Assembly: GCA_001953115.1 (NCBI GenBank)
Contig: LSSL01007791.1
Coordinates: 1 to 64,000 of the forward strand
Direction: 5' to 3'
Length of the DNA: 64,000 nucleotides
Source of the DNA: Smittium mucronatum
Lineage: Eukaryota; Kickxellomycota; Harpellomycetes; Harpellales; Legeriomycetaceae
The notes below the pieces were generated by a model. The model was not told the DNA's origin. It ran no database searches and saw nothing but the letters and a program-made list of their open reading frames with translations. Every line of letters begins with the position of its first letter. Within the stretch, counting starts at the first letter, position 1. Below are positions 13,201 through 27,626 of the stretch, piece after piece. Both the position numbers and the translations under genes were made by a program.

Positions 13201-14469
13201 TTTTTAAAAATGTATCAGAGCTTTAATAAATTAAATTTAATCTAACTTTATATATATTTGCAGATTAAATAAGCTGTTAAAAATAATTAATAGTAAATCA
13301 AGGTTATTATTTTGTTTATACATGTTCAAAAAAAAATTTTCTTGAAGATGTTATAATTCAAATTGAAAATTACAATAAGTCATTTTATTATTTTATAATT
13401 GTTTTTTTTATTCAAATAGAAAATAGGAAACTAATATTATTCAGTAAAGTTTATCATACATTTTATTTTTCAATTCTCTATCATAAAGTTTATATTCACG
13501 CATTTAAAACTGTATTTTTACGAATTATTATTTAAAATTAGTTATACGTTTTTTAAAAAATATTTCCTAAAATAACAGATGAAAAACGCTTATCACTGGT
13601 TTCAAACCTTGGTAAGTTTTTGATATCTAAAATTCAAAAAAATGTTTATATTAGAATATTATCATAAAAGCCAAAAAAAACCTATAAGTAAAAAAAATCT
13701 TAATAAAATTATTGTTTTAAAGTTCATTGGTATCTTTTTTTATGTTATTTCAAACAATAGTTTTTTGATTTTTTCCTTAAAATATAATTAAATTTATACA
13801 TTTTTTATTATTTTAATTGATTTTTCCAATCAAAAACCAATTATTTTATAAAATTTATGGCTAATTTCTTTGTCTTTTTCCCAATAAAAAAGGCTTTTTT
13901 TATTTCAAATTAATACATTTTTTTAATTATTAACCTTATTTAAATCGGTCTAAACTATTTTTTTGTGAGATATGATCTGAAAAAGTTTGTAAAAAAGAAT
14001 GAACCAATTATTTATTTTGACATGCTTTCATATTTTTATATCTTTTCAAGTTTTGAAAATAATAGTTGAAAAAGCTATTTATGAAATAACTGTTTATCTT
14101 TGATATCTTTAATTTTCTGTTGTGATTCCATTTTTGGAATAACTATAAATTTAATTGGTGGTTATTTTTGTGTTAGAATACTAAAAAAAAACTTTTTATT
14201 TCGATATAAACTTTATAAGCCAATCAATACAGGGAATAGAACTATTAAGAGGATTAAAAATTTAGTTAATTTAAAAACAGGTGAATTTAGTTCTTTTTCT
14301 TAAACCCTTTTTGATAATTTTTTGTAAATAAAAAAAGAAAAATTATCACAGGATTTTCAATAAGAATTATTCAAGCTCCATTTAAGTATTAAATGATGAA
14401 ATTATTGTTATACTATAAATAAAATCACATTAATTCATATTTAATAGGCTGTTTCAGCTGAAAATATAC

Positions 14470-14504
<35 letters not shown>
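14470..14504. repeat. (AAT)n microsatellite
   Basis: About eleven perfect trinucleotide units in a row, bounded by ATATAC on the left and CGC on the right. Confidence 0.9.
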
Positions 14505-14505
<1 letters not shown>

Positions 14506-17500
14506 GCTTTATTATAACTAAATATGAAATAAAGATTATTATATTGTTTTTAAAAATCGCAATCGCTAATATCAGACCAAATAGTTACTGTTCTTCCTAA
14601 TTTTTTTTTTTTTAAATTTTATATAAGATTTTTAATTATATTATAGATTTAAATCCGTCAACCCTATCGAAATTTTGGATTTTAACCTAAAATAATATAT
14701 TATTGTCTAAATGAATTTTTTTATTGTATTTTATTTTTTAAATTTCAAATCAAAGATTTTTAAAAGCTATTTAAATATATTGATATTTAATAAAGCGAAG
14801 ATTAGGTATATATTTATACTTTTAAAAATTTCCAAGAAAATCTGTACGTGAAACTAGTAGATTTAAAAAAAAATTATAACCTTCCAAAAAAAAATTATTA
14901 CTATTAATCAGTCTGTATAATCGATCGAAGCTTGAGATTAAATATAATATTTTAATGAATATGATTTGAATTTTATTTTATATCATTGCTAAAAACCATT
15001 TGTGGTTTAATTTATCTTTATGAATTTATTTATAAACCTTTTTTAGTATGCATACTCTGGATACCTTTCAATGAGTTGAGTATCATTTTTAATCCATTAT
15101 TATCAAAAATTTATAAATCCATTATGAAGTTAATTTTTTAATTTGATGAGTAGCTTTTGAAAAAAAGATCTTTATTTGCCTTTTATTCTTCTAAACACAT
15201 TTATTTGTGCATAAAAACTTCAAATTAAATTTTAAGATAGCAAAATTGTCATCTAGTATCATCTCTATTTCTCTCCCGCCACATTATCTACGATTCTTAC
15301 TCCAAATTAATACTTTTTGTGATTTTATGAACAATTTTTTCTTCCTATAAAAAAAATACTTATTTTGTATACAAAATAATTATTTCTATACGACCAAAAA
15401 ATTTGATAATTGATGTTAGCATTTAAATATTGTGCATATATTTTTAAATTTAATTAATCAAAAAAACTTAATATTTTTTAATTAATTTTTTTTGCGCTGA
15501 TTGGGCTATTTTTCGATTTATCTATTAAAGGTTTAAGTATTTTTATCTTCAGTTAATGTTTAATTTTTGATTTTTTAAAAAAAACCCCGTTTAATCAAGC
15601 TAAATATCATTTTTATTCGATAATTTAATTATCAGAAATGTATATTTGGATAAATATAATTAAACTTAAATATAATATAATATAGTGTAACCTAAAGATT
15701 GTTTAATGTTTTTTATAGATAAAAGTTCTTTTTTGGATAAACGCTAAAAAAAACGAAATTTTAACACTTGGATATATAAAGCAATAGATTAAAATCGACG
15801 TATAATTTTATCGAGTAATATTTTTTTGGAAATATTGGAATTGAAGCTATTAAACAATGGATCACTTTTAAATTTTTCAAACAATAACTAATTTGTTTTA
15901 AAGTATTGTAAATTAATTATTAATTGGTTTTCACTAGCTGTAATTAATTTAAGATGCCATAGTAATGATTTGACAGAGATATTAAAATTAATAATCAGAT
16001 TTCACATCTCCAAAATATTCAATTGGTGATTCATAATAATTGAATGGCTTTACTTTGGAGATAGCTTAGATTTTATCAACCTTTTAATCTCACCCTGAGT
16101 TAAATATTTTTTTCACGAAGAGTAAAAATATTCAATAGCATTCTATTCAATAAAAACCAAAAAAAATACTGCTTTTCTCCTCAAAAGTCTATATTTGAAC
16201 CATGTTATTGAATCACACCTTCCATTTAAATACTCTATTTTTAACACAAAAAAAAATCTTCATTCAGAAAATATTCTTGTGTATCTTTACACACTTCTAA
16301 ATTTGTCTAGGTTTCGAATCTGAATTTTTTTATTAATTTTTTTTAATATCGAAATTCTCTTCAATAAAATATATACAGTGATATTCCAAGATATTTAATT
16401 TTTTTATTAACGTTATTTCAATGAAAAAAAAATTAAAATTTTTAAAATTTTTATTGAAAAAACATTCCTGTTTTTAGCATTTTAGGCTAATTATTTTATT
16501 TGAAATCAAAATTTCACGCCTATTTTAAAAGCCAATTTATCAAGTTTAAATCTATTTTTTATTGGTAGATAAAAGAATTTTATATAAAACTTTTCTAAGC
16601 CAAATTTTGAAAAATTAAAATTGATTTTATGAAAGATAGAAATGGTTTAAAAAAGGTATTACAAATTTAAAAAAAGTAATAATTATTTGAAAAATAGTTA
16701 TAATTAACTCGTGTAGGTGCATTTAATTATAATAAAAGTGAGAAATATTTAGAAAAAGATCAAAGATTATAAATTAATTTAAAAAAAGCAAACCAAATTT
16801 GGTAAAAAGATATGAGTGTGATGCAAATTTAGTGTTTCGATTCCCTAAATGATTTTTTTTTGAGTTGAATTTCATCAGAAAAGTTTTTCGCATGTGTGAA
16901 ATAAATTTTTGAAATTTATCAGCATCAAACTTCCAACGTGACTCTTTTATCGTTCTCTAAATTTCTCTAATTAGCTATTAAACTTTAGATAATTCCTGAT
17001 TTTTTATATCCTTTATTAACCAATTTTACAATACTAAACTTTTTTTTTCGATTTCCTATTTTATGAATAGCCAAAAGTTTCAAATGGGATTCAACATAGA
17101 GAGTATGGACCAAAATAAAATGGGGTTTCTCCTGTTAAACTGCGTGAAATTTCATTTATTTTCAGTTGAAATATGGTATTTTCAGAAACAACGGTTGTGT
17201 TTCATTTTGATATTCTCAAAGATATGTGTTGGTTATTAAATATTTGACCAAATGTTACAAATAACAGATTTTTGGCTATTTTTTAAAAATCTAAGTCTTA
17301 AGTCCTAAGTTTGACAAATAAGATATAATTTGAAAATTAGATATTCTGGTTTTATATATTTTCACTACTGTCTTTTCCCCTTTTTTTGACATATCTCGAT
17401 TTCTTTTGGTAAATAAATTCAAATAACTCTCATGAATTAAAAAAAAAATCCTGAAAATGATATCTCAAGGAATTTCGCTAAGTATTCCTTAATTTTAATT

Positions 17501-20500
17501 TGTATTCCATTAAGTTCACTTAGATTTTCTCCATCTGAATTCTTTTTTGTGGAGAAGACTTTTAAATTTAAATCCACGTTTACTTTATGAAATAAGAATA
17601 AAAAATCATATTATATATATCAAAAATTCAACAGTTATTTTATAGTATACAAAGGATTTATCTCAATTTTTGATTCGAAAAGTTTGATTTTTATTCTGTC
17701 AGCTTGCTGGAATCAGCTCTATCACCCTATCTTCTCTTTGAGTATACCCGATATTTTATCTGACCAAAGGCTGTAAACATAGAAAAATTATTTTCATTAA
17801 TTAGTTCACAGAAATAATAACAATTTCTATAGGAATAAATTGTTTGCAAATTTAACTGATTGTTGATGTTTGTTGTGAATACCCCTGGTATTTGGATCCA
17901 ATTAAATATAATTTATTTCTTAGATATTTATTTTTGAGGAATATTTTGAACTATCTTTAACAGAATAAGGTTTATTGAAAATAAATATGATCTTATTATG
18001 AATTTTTGTTAGGTTTAAAAGCTTGTTTTATTTTATTTTCAAATCTTTTTTTAAAAATCCGCTAAATATATTTAATTTAAAAGAACTTTTGAAAATTTAT
18101 ATAGAAATGATGTCTTATGAATAAAAATTTAATTTTGAAACCTTTCTACCAAAGAGTTTATTTTCGTTGTAATAGAAAAATCTCATTTTTTAAAAAAAAT
18201 TATGTTAAATTAAAATAATTTTTTAAACTGTTTTTTTGGCTCGTTATTTTTTAATGTAAAGAAAATTTATGGATTTTTTTTTACTTACAAATACTCAAAT
18301 TTTTATTGTGAATAGGCATAATTTAAATATTTTATTGCAAAATTTGAAAAAAAAAATTATTATTAGAAATTTTAATGTAAATTTGTACCTAATATATGTT
18401 TTCCCCAAACCAGTTTTACTTTTTTTCGATTCAAATTTATTTTTTTTGTAATTGGTTTGTCTATTTTCAAAAAAAATCACTTTCATTATAATTCGATGTA
18501 CCCCACGGATTAATTATTACTATTCTTCAAATCATTTTTAATTTTTCTTATTTTGTAATAATATTTCCAAATAAAGTATATATTTTTACTTTTTTCCAAT
18601 TTGAATTAATAAGGTGTAAACGAGGAAAAATGCTCGGCAAAAAGAGGATGCTTAACACTTTCCACCTTATGTATATATATATATATAAGATCTTTTTTTT
18701 TATGATACTTCTATCTATGAATTGGATAACTCTGGAGGTTTCAATAGGTGAAATATCTAATAAAGAGTATATAAAATTTTATTTTTATGATAAAGTTATC
18801 TTTTAGCTATGAAATTTTTCTATATTGAAATTATCTATGTAGATACTTATAGGATATTTTCTCAAAAAAAAATACATATTTTTGGATAAAAACTAAGCCA
18901 TTTTTATATTAAAGTTCGTATCATCCATTAAATCGATCATTTAAAACCAATCAGTATTAATAAATAATATCATTTTATTCAAAAATTTTAGAAGGATTAT
19001 AATTTTTTCCCTTGAATAAAAATCTTTTATTATTATTAGATTAATATCTAAATGGCTGTAAATATTTGTAAAAATACCAAATAAATAAATAAATCTCACA
19101 TAAGTGTCTAATATATGACTAAAAGATAAAAATTAAATACATAATCCGCATCATATTTTCAATTAATTAATAAATATCTCTAATAAAAACAACTATGATG
19201 AGAATATTAGAGTAGAATAATTTATATTATTATTTCTTGTCATGTCACAACTATAATGAAAAGATTTCATATATCCTGAAAAATTAAGTTAGCGAGTTGA
19301 AAAAAGACTGATTTATTGATTGATTACACAAAATATGTTGTTAAAACAAAGTAAAACAACAACAAAATAAATATTTATGGCTATTTTATAGCTAATTATA
19401 CATTAAATTTATATAATGGTGCTGGATGAATCATATAATAATAATACCCTCAAATAAATGGAGTAATTTGAATGAATTCATTCTTTCCGTAATATTTAAA
19501 ATCTGTTTTTTTTGAAATATTTGTTACTTATTAGTTATAAAATTCTCTGGAGTTAAAATTTTTTTAAAAAAACTATTCATATTAGAAAATTAATTGCTTA
19601 ATTAATTAAATTATAAGATCACTGAGTTTAGTTTAAGATATATTATTTTATATACACAAGTATTACTGATAAAAAAACACATAAGAAATTTTAAATTTTG
19701 GTAATTTTGAAAACTATCAGATACCTGTATAAAGGATTAAAAGTACGTTTTTTTTTCTTTGGGGAATATTTTTTAATTTTAATCCTAAATATAAATTTTA
19801 TATTTTATATCTGGATTATTTTATAAAACTTTTAGTGATAATTATTTAAAAACTAAACGAGACCTTGGACCCATCTCTCTTCAAAAAAAAAATATAAATA
19901 TAGGCAAATGTGATATTTAAAATTTTTAATAACATCAAATATCTTATAAAATCCGCGATTGAAATTTAAAAAGAAAAAATCACGATATTTTCCAATAATA
20001 TGATTATAAAAATAATTAAATAAGAAAATGGGAGGAAAATCCATGTGGAATTTCGGATAGGTTACAAATACCAGAAAAAAAATCCACGCTTTTATTTTTT
20101 TATTTTAATAAGTAATTAATTGAAAAATTGAATAATAGATAAAAATAAAGAAAATAAACTAAGTAAACTAAGTAATATATTTCACCCTCCTCCTCCTTTT
20201 TTACGCAGAATTTATTCATCTTCCAACTGTTTTCTTAACCGCGCTTTTCCAGGTTATAATAAAATAAATTGGATTGTATTTTAAATAAAATAAAAAATAT
20301 TAGCTTATAATGATTCTTCGTAGAACTCAAGAGAAAAAAAATTAAAATTAATTAATGTAGATGTAATTTTTAAACCCAGTTTTAACTATGTAAATTCCAA
20401 AAAACGGATTATATTTGTGGAATTCTAGGGAGAAAATATTATACTTAGATTTTATTCATCATATAATTTATCCCTTATATAAATAAATCATCATTATCTA

Positions 20501-23500
20501 AAAATACAGCCTAATGATTATATTACTTAAAAATCTGTTTCCCCTATAGAAAAAAAGTCTTTTGATATAGTACTACGTATTTCATTGGGGTTTCACTTTA
20601 TTTTCAGTATTATATTTTCATCTTCCTATATTAAATTTCAAAATAAACATCGATTAACTTAATTATTTTCTATATTAACATTCCATTTTAAACACTAGGG
20701 CTCAAATTTATGAAATTTTTTGTTCAAGATAAGATTTAAAGTTTTAATTTATAAAATAGCGATATTTTTTGAAATTTGAGTGAAATTTAACTCATATTAA
20801 AACTCCCTGATTTGATTTAAAACACTCTTTAACTGGTTATAAGTATTACCTTTTAAAGTTTTGTATTGAATATATGAGTGCAATCCTTTAGAATATTCTT
20901 AAAATAGTTAGAAAATAGTGTTAAATAATCAGTATTGATCTTATAATTCATATAAAATTTTGATTAAAAATATTTATAATAAATTTATCTGCATATTTAA
21001 TATAAAAATGGATAGAAATGAATTTGAAACCTCGATAATAATTAGATAGGCAGAAAAAAATGTTGAAATTATAAATTATGTTTACAAATAAAAGGTATTA
21101 TATGCTATCTATTAAATCTCATAATAATATATAACCAGTTATTAAATCCAACCGTCATTTTTACCCCTATGAAGATTGGATTTTGTAAGTTAATTATAAT
21201 TTGTCGCCTTCTTCTACCTCAGAAGACAACGAAGATTTTTTGTAAAAAAAAATTCTTGAAAATGAAAAATAATAATTTATTGGCTTATTATTAATCTTTT
21301 CTTTCATAGAAATCATTTTTAAAAAAATATTATCTTATAATAAACTATTGATCCTGAGTTGATATTATTTTTGTTACTGCTGGATTTATATTATAATTAC
21401 TGGTAATGTTTTCTAAATTTTCAGCTTTAAAGTTATAAAGTGTCTGGGAGGAAAATCCTTTATAGTTTTTTCTTGATAAAAATAGAGAAAATTTTTTTTG
21501 TTGCATATTTTTAGAAAATATAGGTGATTTCAGAAAATCTTAATTTTATCACGACGTAATTGGGTATTTTCAAATTGATGTACTCATTAAATTTTTAAAT
21601 TTTTGTAATTTAATTTCTTTTTTATTTACTTATAATCATCAGATTAAGAATAAAATTATCTATATTTACATGGCAAACGTTATTAATAATTAAATATTTT
21701 TATTGATTACTTGGATGAAAAGAGTTCATAGTTTTGCTTTTTTAAACGTAATATGAATTAAAAAAGCGAGAATGAAATATTTAAAGCCTGATTATTAAGA
21801 CATACATTTAGTGAGAATTATATTCTCAAAAAGAAAGAATGATTTTTTATTTATTAAACATGACATAATATAATAATTTCCCAAAATCATTCTTTCAAAA
21901 AACTATTATCTATATTTAACATATATTGGAAACTTTTGGATGCCTATTTCATTTTCAGTGGTGATTTTTTTAGATTAATTAAGGGGATAGTTGCTATTTT
22001 TAATAAAAAAATATCAATTAGCATTTAAGATAACATAGTTTCGTAATAAAATTTATGATATATTAAGATTTTATTGGATAAAAAAGAATATATAGTTAGG
22101 TTAATTACATATTTTTCAGAGGTTCAATTTTAACGAAAAACATTTGATATTTTATTATCTGATGTTGGAAAATTAGCTGGATATACGAAAATTCTCAAGT
22201 TTATATTCTTAATTTTCCCCAAAAATGTTTTTAATAAAAATCACGAGACAAGATAAAGCTATTTAGTTCTAGAAAAAATGTCATAAATATCCCCAGAATT
22301 ATAAAAATGAAAATAATATACGAGAGTTTCCATAAAATATAAACTTCAGGCTATATCATACTCTTCTAAATAAATTAAAACTAACTTATTTGAAAAAAAT
22401 GTAAGTTTTTATGGATTTAGAGCTAAATTTCTTACCTCTCACTAAAAAAATCAAATTTATATGAGTGAGATAAAATAAGATCTTTTGTTTATTCTATCAT
22501 TTAAATGGTGTTTAAATCAGTGTATAGAGTTTTATATTGTCTAAAAATAACGGAAACTTTATCATAATATTAATTATTATTAAAATAAATTAGATAAAAA
22601 CTTAATTCACTTGAAATATAAATTTACAACATATGTGGTATTGAACATTTGATATTTTTTTATTTAATGATCTGATTGACATGACGAAAACTATATATAT
22701 ATATATTAAGTATAATTATGAATTCTATATTTGAAATAAAGAGTTTATAAATTAAGCTCTGTAAATTACTAAACCTATAAGAAAATTGTTAAAAAATAAG
22801 CAATTTATATAAATATTTAAGCAAAAGTAGGTTTTATAAATTTTAAGTTTACCCTGTAAGAGATTAAATTGGTTTCATTTTTATCTGATATATAGGATAA
22901 AAAAGAATTCTATTTAAACCAAAAAATGAAAATAAATTAAGAATATTGTGTTTTTTCATAAATTTTATAAAATAAGATCACATTTTTCGATCTTTTCTGT
23001 GTTTTTAAAAATAAAACATAGCTTCACTCGCAGACTTTTAATATAATTAATGAGCGTCTTTAAAAGATTATATGGGATTTAAATATGTGTTATTTGGATG
23101 GTAAATAAACTATTTTCATTGATTATATTTTGCTTATCTTTTTTTTTCTTATAATTTTACCCATAATTGCTGAAAATTCTTTTTTTGTAGAAATAATTTC
23201 AAGAATAATAATTTTATAAAGATCCATGTGATATAAATGTGATAGGTTTGAATTTATGAAGCTTTTAATGAAAATTAAATATGGATAATATTCTTTTAAT
23301 TTTTTGTAGTTTATGTGATTAATTAATATGAAATTTCGTTAAATTAAAAATATGCCCATAAAGTCTGTTACTCGATACCTGAAATCATATCATCAAAAAA
23401 TGATTTTTTAGTTTATTCAAACTAATTGGTTTTTAGAACAATAAACTCAAACAAATAAATTAGAATAATTAACTTTCTTATATAAAAAAGAGTTATTTAT

Positions 23501-24538
23501 TATAAAAGTATTTCTCATGGAAGAAAATGAGTTTACTTTTTTAAAAAAAAGATACAAATCGCCCCTATTATGAAAAAAAAAATATGATGATTCATTTATT
23601 TATTTTATATAAGCAGTTTTGGATAAAATTCTCACTCTTCAAATTGTAATATAAAAGTAAAAGTAGTTAATTATCTCTTATTATTAAGTTAATGATTTAA
23701 TATTTAATAAAAAATGGAAAAAGAAGTAAGCATTAGCTAATCAAATCCATCATTAAGGCTTAAATTTGGATCAGAAAATGCGCAATATTTTTCCATATTA
23801 GCTTAAAAATGGGATTTTAGGGTAAAAAATACCAAAATATCCTTATTCACTAAAATCATGCCCGTTAAATTTATTTATTTCAGTTTTTCTCAGCTTTTTT
23901 GTTTTTTTAGCATTTTTTTTAAAGACTACCACCCCTTTATTCTATTTAAATAATAAAACTTCAGGTCTTTCATTTTAGGTGGGGACTTATATCATGAAAA
24001 ATTATCAAAGATATACAGACTTCAGTCGTCATTAAAATATTTATAAGAAGTCCTCTAAAATATCTCTAGCTATTATAAATAACCCTTCAGTCTACCGAAA
24101 AAATTTTCAGCGATTATTTTTTTTTATAATTTTTTAATGCCTGAAGCATTTCATTACTAATATAGATATTCTGATTTTTTTTTTGCAAATTAGAGGATAT
24201 ATGTTGCGCTTTCTTGTTTCTATGGGTAGACACTCGATCATTTTTTTTAGTTATAACTACCCTGAATTTTATTTTATTTTAAACATGCATACCTTTTACC
24301 CGCCATGATACACGATTTGTTTAAATTTTAATAATCTCTAATCTTGTAACATTTTACAATTTTTTTTAAGAAACTAAGTTGATTATTCACAATTTTTCGG
24401 TAAATGAAACATCTTGCAATGATCCTTAGACTGCTGATCTGATAATCGCATGTATAACTTCAATGATTTCCGCAATCGACCTCTTTAAGAAATATATATA
24501 TTTCCCCTGAATAAAAAAAAAGCATTTCGTAAAAAGAT

Positions 24539-25139
24539 TCATTTTCTATTTTTTGCATAAAAAACTGTACATTCTTTAGTTGATGAAACATCAATTTTCT
24601 TACTTAAAACCATCAATTGAGAAAATTGAACTTTTTTCATTGTAAATATCGTTGGAAGAGGGTTTTCTATTCTAGTTAAACATGAATTAACTCTTGCCTC
24701 TAAATTTTTATCATGAAGCCAAAGGCGAGGCAACGCTAAATTAATCATCACTGACGTTCCTATCATCAACAACAAGCAGAAACATGAGGGTAGGTATTTA
24801 CAACCCGCTTCTTCGCACAAATTATCAGCATTTTTTCAATAGATCCCTGCAGTTACAACGCTAAGCATTTGTACAGCTCCCTTTGGTAGGAATAGTAGGC
24901 GAGAATCTTAATATGGGGTTGAAACTGGAACAATAAAAAATTATCAGTAAAAAAAATATAATATCTACCTTAGCTTTTTCTCTCTTCAAGTTGAATGATG
25001 GGTCCAAATAATAAAATAGGGCAGGAGAATCGATATATACTAATACTGAATTATCACAGTCTCTTTCTTCGGCCTCCTTTCTCCAAGAAAAAACCTCCGG
25101 AGAAAATCCAATAGGGAAAACGCCTGAATTGATAGCCCA
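24539..25139 (-). pseudogene. Broken multi-exon gene, unrecognised
   Basis: Minus-strand exon 25139-24969 reads GVFPIGFSPEVFSWRKEAEE, then VYIDSPALFYYLDPSFNLKR. A 44-nt intron (24968-24925, GTAGAT...GTTCCAG) joins in phase to FQPHIKILAYYSYQRELYKC. The frame then meets TAA at 24855-24853, continues as LQGSIEKMLIICAKKRVVNT, and after a frame change runs as 24820-24539 (INLALPRLWLHDKNLEARVN ... FYAKNRK, stop TGA). The composition (Tyr, Trp, Arg, Glu) is clearly coding-like, and the splice signals are good. One stop plus one frameshift suggest a recent pseudogene, unless extra introns exist. GVFPIGFSPEVF is faintly like trehalose-phosphate synthase (FPIGIDPEKF), but the rest does not follow that family, so I leave it unnamed. 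Confidence 0.48.
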
Positions 25140-25765
25140 TTATTGCTCATATCTATTCCAGTAGCTTATATGAGTAATTCCTAAACTAAATAAATACAAA
25201 AAATCCACCACTAAAACTAGGCCGGAATGCAATAATCCAGCCAAAATAATAATAATATAACTCAATAATAACTTAACTCTAACCAGATACTGGTAAAGTA
25301 ACCTCGAATAATATAAAAAAGTATTTCTATTCCAAAAAACTATAGAAAATATCCTAATTAACTAAACATATTAAAATTACTAAAAAATTCATATAGCGTG
25401 CTAATAATTTTGTTCCAAAAGAAAGTTCGTAACTCTACATATGTCCAAAGTGAGCGATATAACACTTTAATTGAAAATTTTAAAACAAAGATCTCATATT
25501 TTTTGCAATAGTACTTATAGTTTGGTAGTAGTAAATTGCACTGAATTTATTTCTCAGCAGATCTAAAAATGCAAAAAAACAGGTTGCAAATATTAGTATT
25601 TTTATCCAAATATGATAATATTTGGGTGAAATAGATCTACAGAGAATTATATTATATTATTTTACACTAAAGGATTATACTTACATTTAAGTTCTAAAAT
25701 TACGATAAAAATATCCCCTTTTCTCTGTAAAGAAAAAGCATCTTTTTTAGTTTTGAATAAAAGAA

Positions 25766-26130
25766 TTAAAGCAAAGCCAAATCAAACAATATTTTATTGC
25801 AGGTCAATGAAGCTGATGTTCTGAAGTCTCTGGATATTTTTTCAGAGTTCAAATAATGTATAATGAGAGTTAAAAATATAGGACATTTGTATTTGGTTGC
25901 AAAATCCGACCTCTTAACTCTCCTTATTTCTGGTTTCAACAAATCAACTTCAAATAATATATATTTTACTTCAAATTCACCCATAATAAAACCAGTATTG
26001 AAGTATATATACTCAAAACTTTCCAAAGGTTTATTATATGCCCTGGGATGATATATAACTGAATCGCCGGTGTAATTTATATGATTTAATTTCGGAAAAT
26101 TTGCTTGTTACTCTTACATCTTTTCAACAT
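25766..26130 (-). CDS. Putative exon pair of an unrecognised gene
   Basis: An ATG at 26130 starts MLKRF. A 59-nt intron (26117-26059, GTAAGA...GATTCAG) joins in phase to 26058, which reads IYHPRAYNKPLESFEYIYF, then MGEFEVKYILFEVDLLKPEI, RRVKRSDFATKYKCPIF, and ends at a TAA before 25766. The frame is also open upstream of the ATG (THLSELECTG), so the start may be internal and the gene longer. Downstream on the same strand, about 25726-25685 looks like a small exon between a strong acceptor (CTTTACAG) and a perfect donor (GTAAGT), reading RKGDIFIVILELK, so the real 3' structure may differ. It is on the same strand as the broken gene at 24.5-25.1 kb and could be its 5' part. I recognise no domain. 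Confidence 0.4.
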
Positions 26131-27275
26131 CCCGGTACACTCCAATTCAGAGAGATGAGTTACTTTGTTTATTTAATATTGATTAACAGCTAAATATTTT
26201 TGAAATTTTAAACTAATGTTTTATATAAATATTTTTTGAATTCAAAAACAACAGAAAATATGCCTTTATTGAGAAAAAATAAGTAAAAATCACAAAAAAT
26301 ATTTATTTAATTCGAAAAATTTAAACCGATAAGAATATATCGCCATTTCCCCATACTAACTTATTTGGGATGTTAGTGATTTTTTTAAAATTCTATCATC
26401 ATTATTGAAAAAGGTGGGGTTTTATATTTTCACAAAAAAAATTTCGAAACATAACACTGCCAATTTCATGATAAAAAAGTGACTTTTTTTTTTTAAAAGG
26501 GAATTTTATTTATAATATTTATAAAAAAGTGACTTGTCAATTTTCTTAAGATTGAGGCATTTTATTCTTTCAATTTGATTCAAGAATATGAGGCTCTTTT
26601 CTTTTTAATAGTTTTTATATGAATTAACCTGTCACAATTTTTTCTATAAATTAAATTAAACCCATTTTCAATTAAAAACCATACCGAGGTTAATTTTTCT
26701 AAAAAAATAAAAATCAATATGTTGTAATATTTGATAAATTGTAGTTCCAGATTTGAAATAATAATAAGATTAATTTTTTTAACGAATAAAAATGCTTTTG
26801 CGTTAAGAACTCACTTATTTGGATATTTCTAGCCCTATTAAGATTTGATTCAGTAATTATTAAATAAAACCCTAGTATTCTAAATAAAATCTTACACAAA
26901 GAAAAATGAATAATAAAAAAACTATCCCATTAAATTTCATTTGTTAACTCTTGAATATATTTACTGGAGAAGGACTTTCTAAATAATATTTTTCTCCCTA
27001 ATATATCTAGGTGAATTTTTTCCCCAATAGTTAGAAACAAAGAAACTATACATTTTTTTTTTACACTACATATATCTTATAGGTAGGTAAATTCGATTGA
27101 ATCTCAACTATCCTTTCTGAAAACATCATGACTCTGACTGATTTAATTTTTTCAATTTTTTGGTTGACAATTTTTTAGTCAAGAGAATATAAAATAATTA
27201 AGTTTTCTGAATTTTATTCTGTAAGGTTAATAAATAAAAAAGATTTTAGGAAAGCCATAAGTTTGGGTTTAGTGA
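26131..27275. other. Gene-free interval
   Basis: AT-rich, with open frames such as 26714-26899 (-) that look random. No exon, RNA gene or repeat family member was found. Confidence 0.4.
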
Positions 27276-27532
27276 TTATAAATTGTAGATATGTTCAAAT
27301 ATGGTACGATCTCCATATAATTTGGTCCTATCGTTCACTAATCTTGAAACCAGAAAATCCCAAAACTAAGAACCATTGGATAAACTTACCTTATTTTTCA
27401 ACCGAATAATAAATTTCAGATCATTGGCCACATCTTTGATCTGATGTTAATTATTTCTAGTATATTGGAGGGAAAGAAATGATAGCTATCTATTAAACCA
27501 ATAATCACAATGATATTATAGGGTCTGATCTT
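27276..27532 (-). pseudogene. Decayed coding fragment, divergent from uS4m
   Basis: The minus strand reads IRPYNIIVIIGLIDSYHFFP SNILEIIN, shifts frame, continues as IKDVANDLKFIIRLKNK, then passes a 24-nt in-frame segment with GT...AG ends and a TAG, and resumes as FWDFLVSRLVNDRTKLYGDR TIFEHIYNL to a TAA at 27276. The joined sense reads smoothly as helical protein, so this was coding. The frame change, and a stop that only a 24-nt intron could remove, point to a relic. The alternative is a gene with exceptionally short introns. It lies head-to-head with uS4m, whose ATG is about 95 nt away. Confidence 0.4.
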
Positions 27533-27626
27533 TATTTTTTTTTTAAAAAAAAAGCCATTTATACACCCCTTATTCATTAGAAAATAAACCAAGAACCATC
27601 TTAATTTCTCTAAAAACACAAAAGAA

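Larger units (their letters stand above)
9001..24500. other. AT-rich gene desert (about 15 kb)
   Basis: Composition shifts abruptly to long A and T runs with very few G/C bases. Open frames such as 14100-14303 (+), 18269-18451 (+) and 19853-20044 (-) translate to Phe/Asn/Lys/Ile-only sequence as expected by chance. Features seen are simple repeats, several T-run/A-run palindromes (for example 9633-9650, 10305-10322), and a C10 tract at 10210-10219. I see no tRNA, no tandem satellite and no recognisable transposon. Confidence 0.6.

Noticed and set aside
14100..20044. Open frames of 60-67 codons in the desert (14100 +, 18269 +, 19853 -)
   Set aside because: Composition is almost only Phe, Leu, Ile, Asn, Lys and Tyr, with no splice context or domain; expected by chance in long A/T-run sequence.
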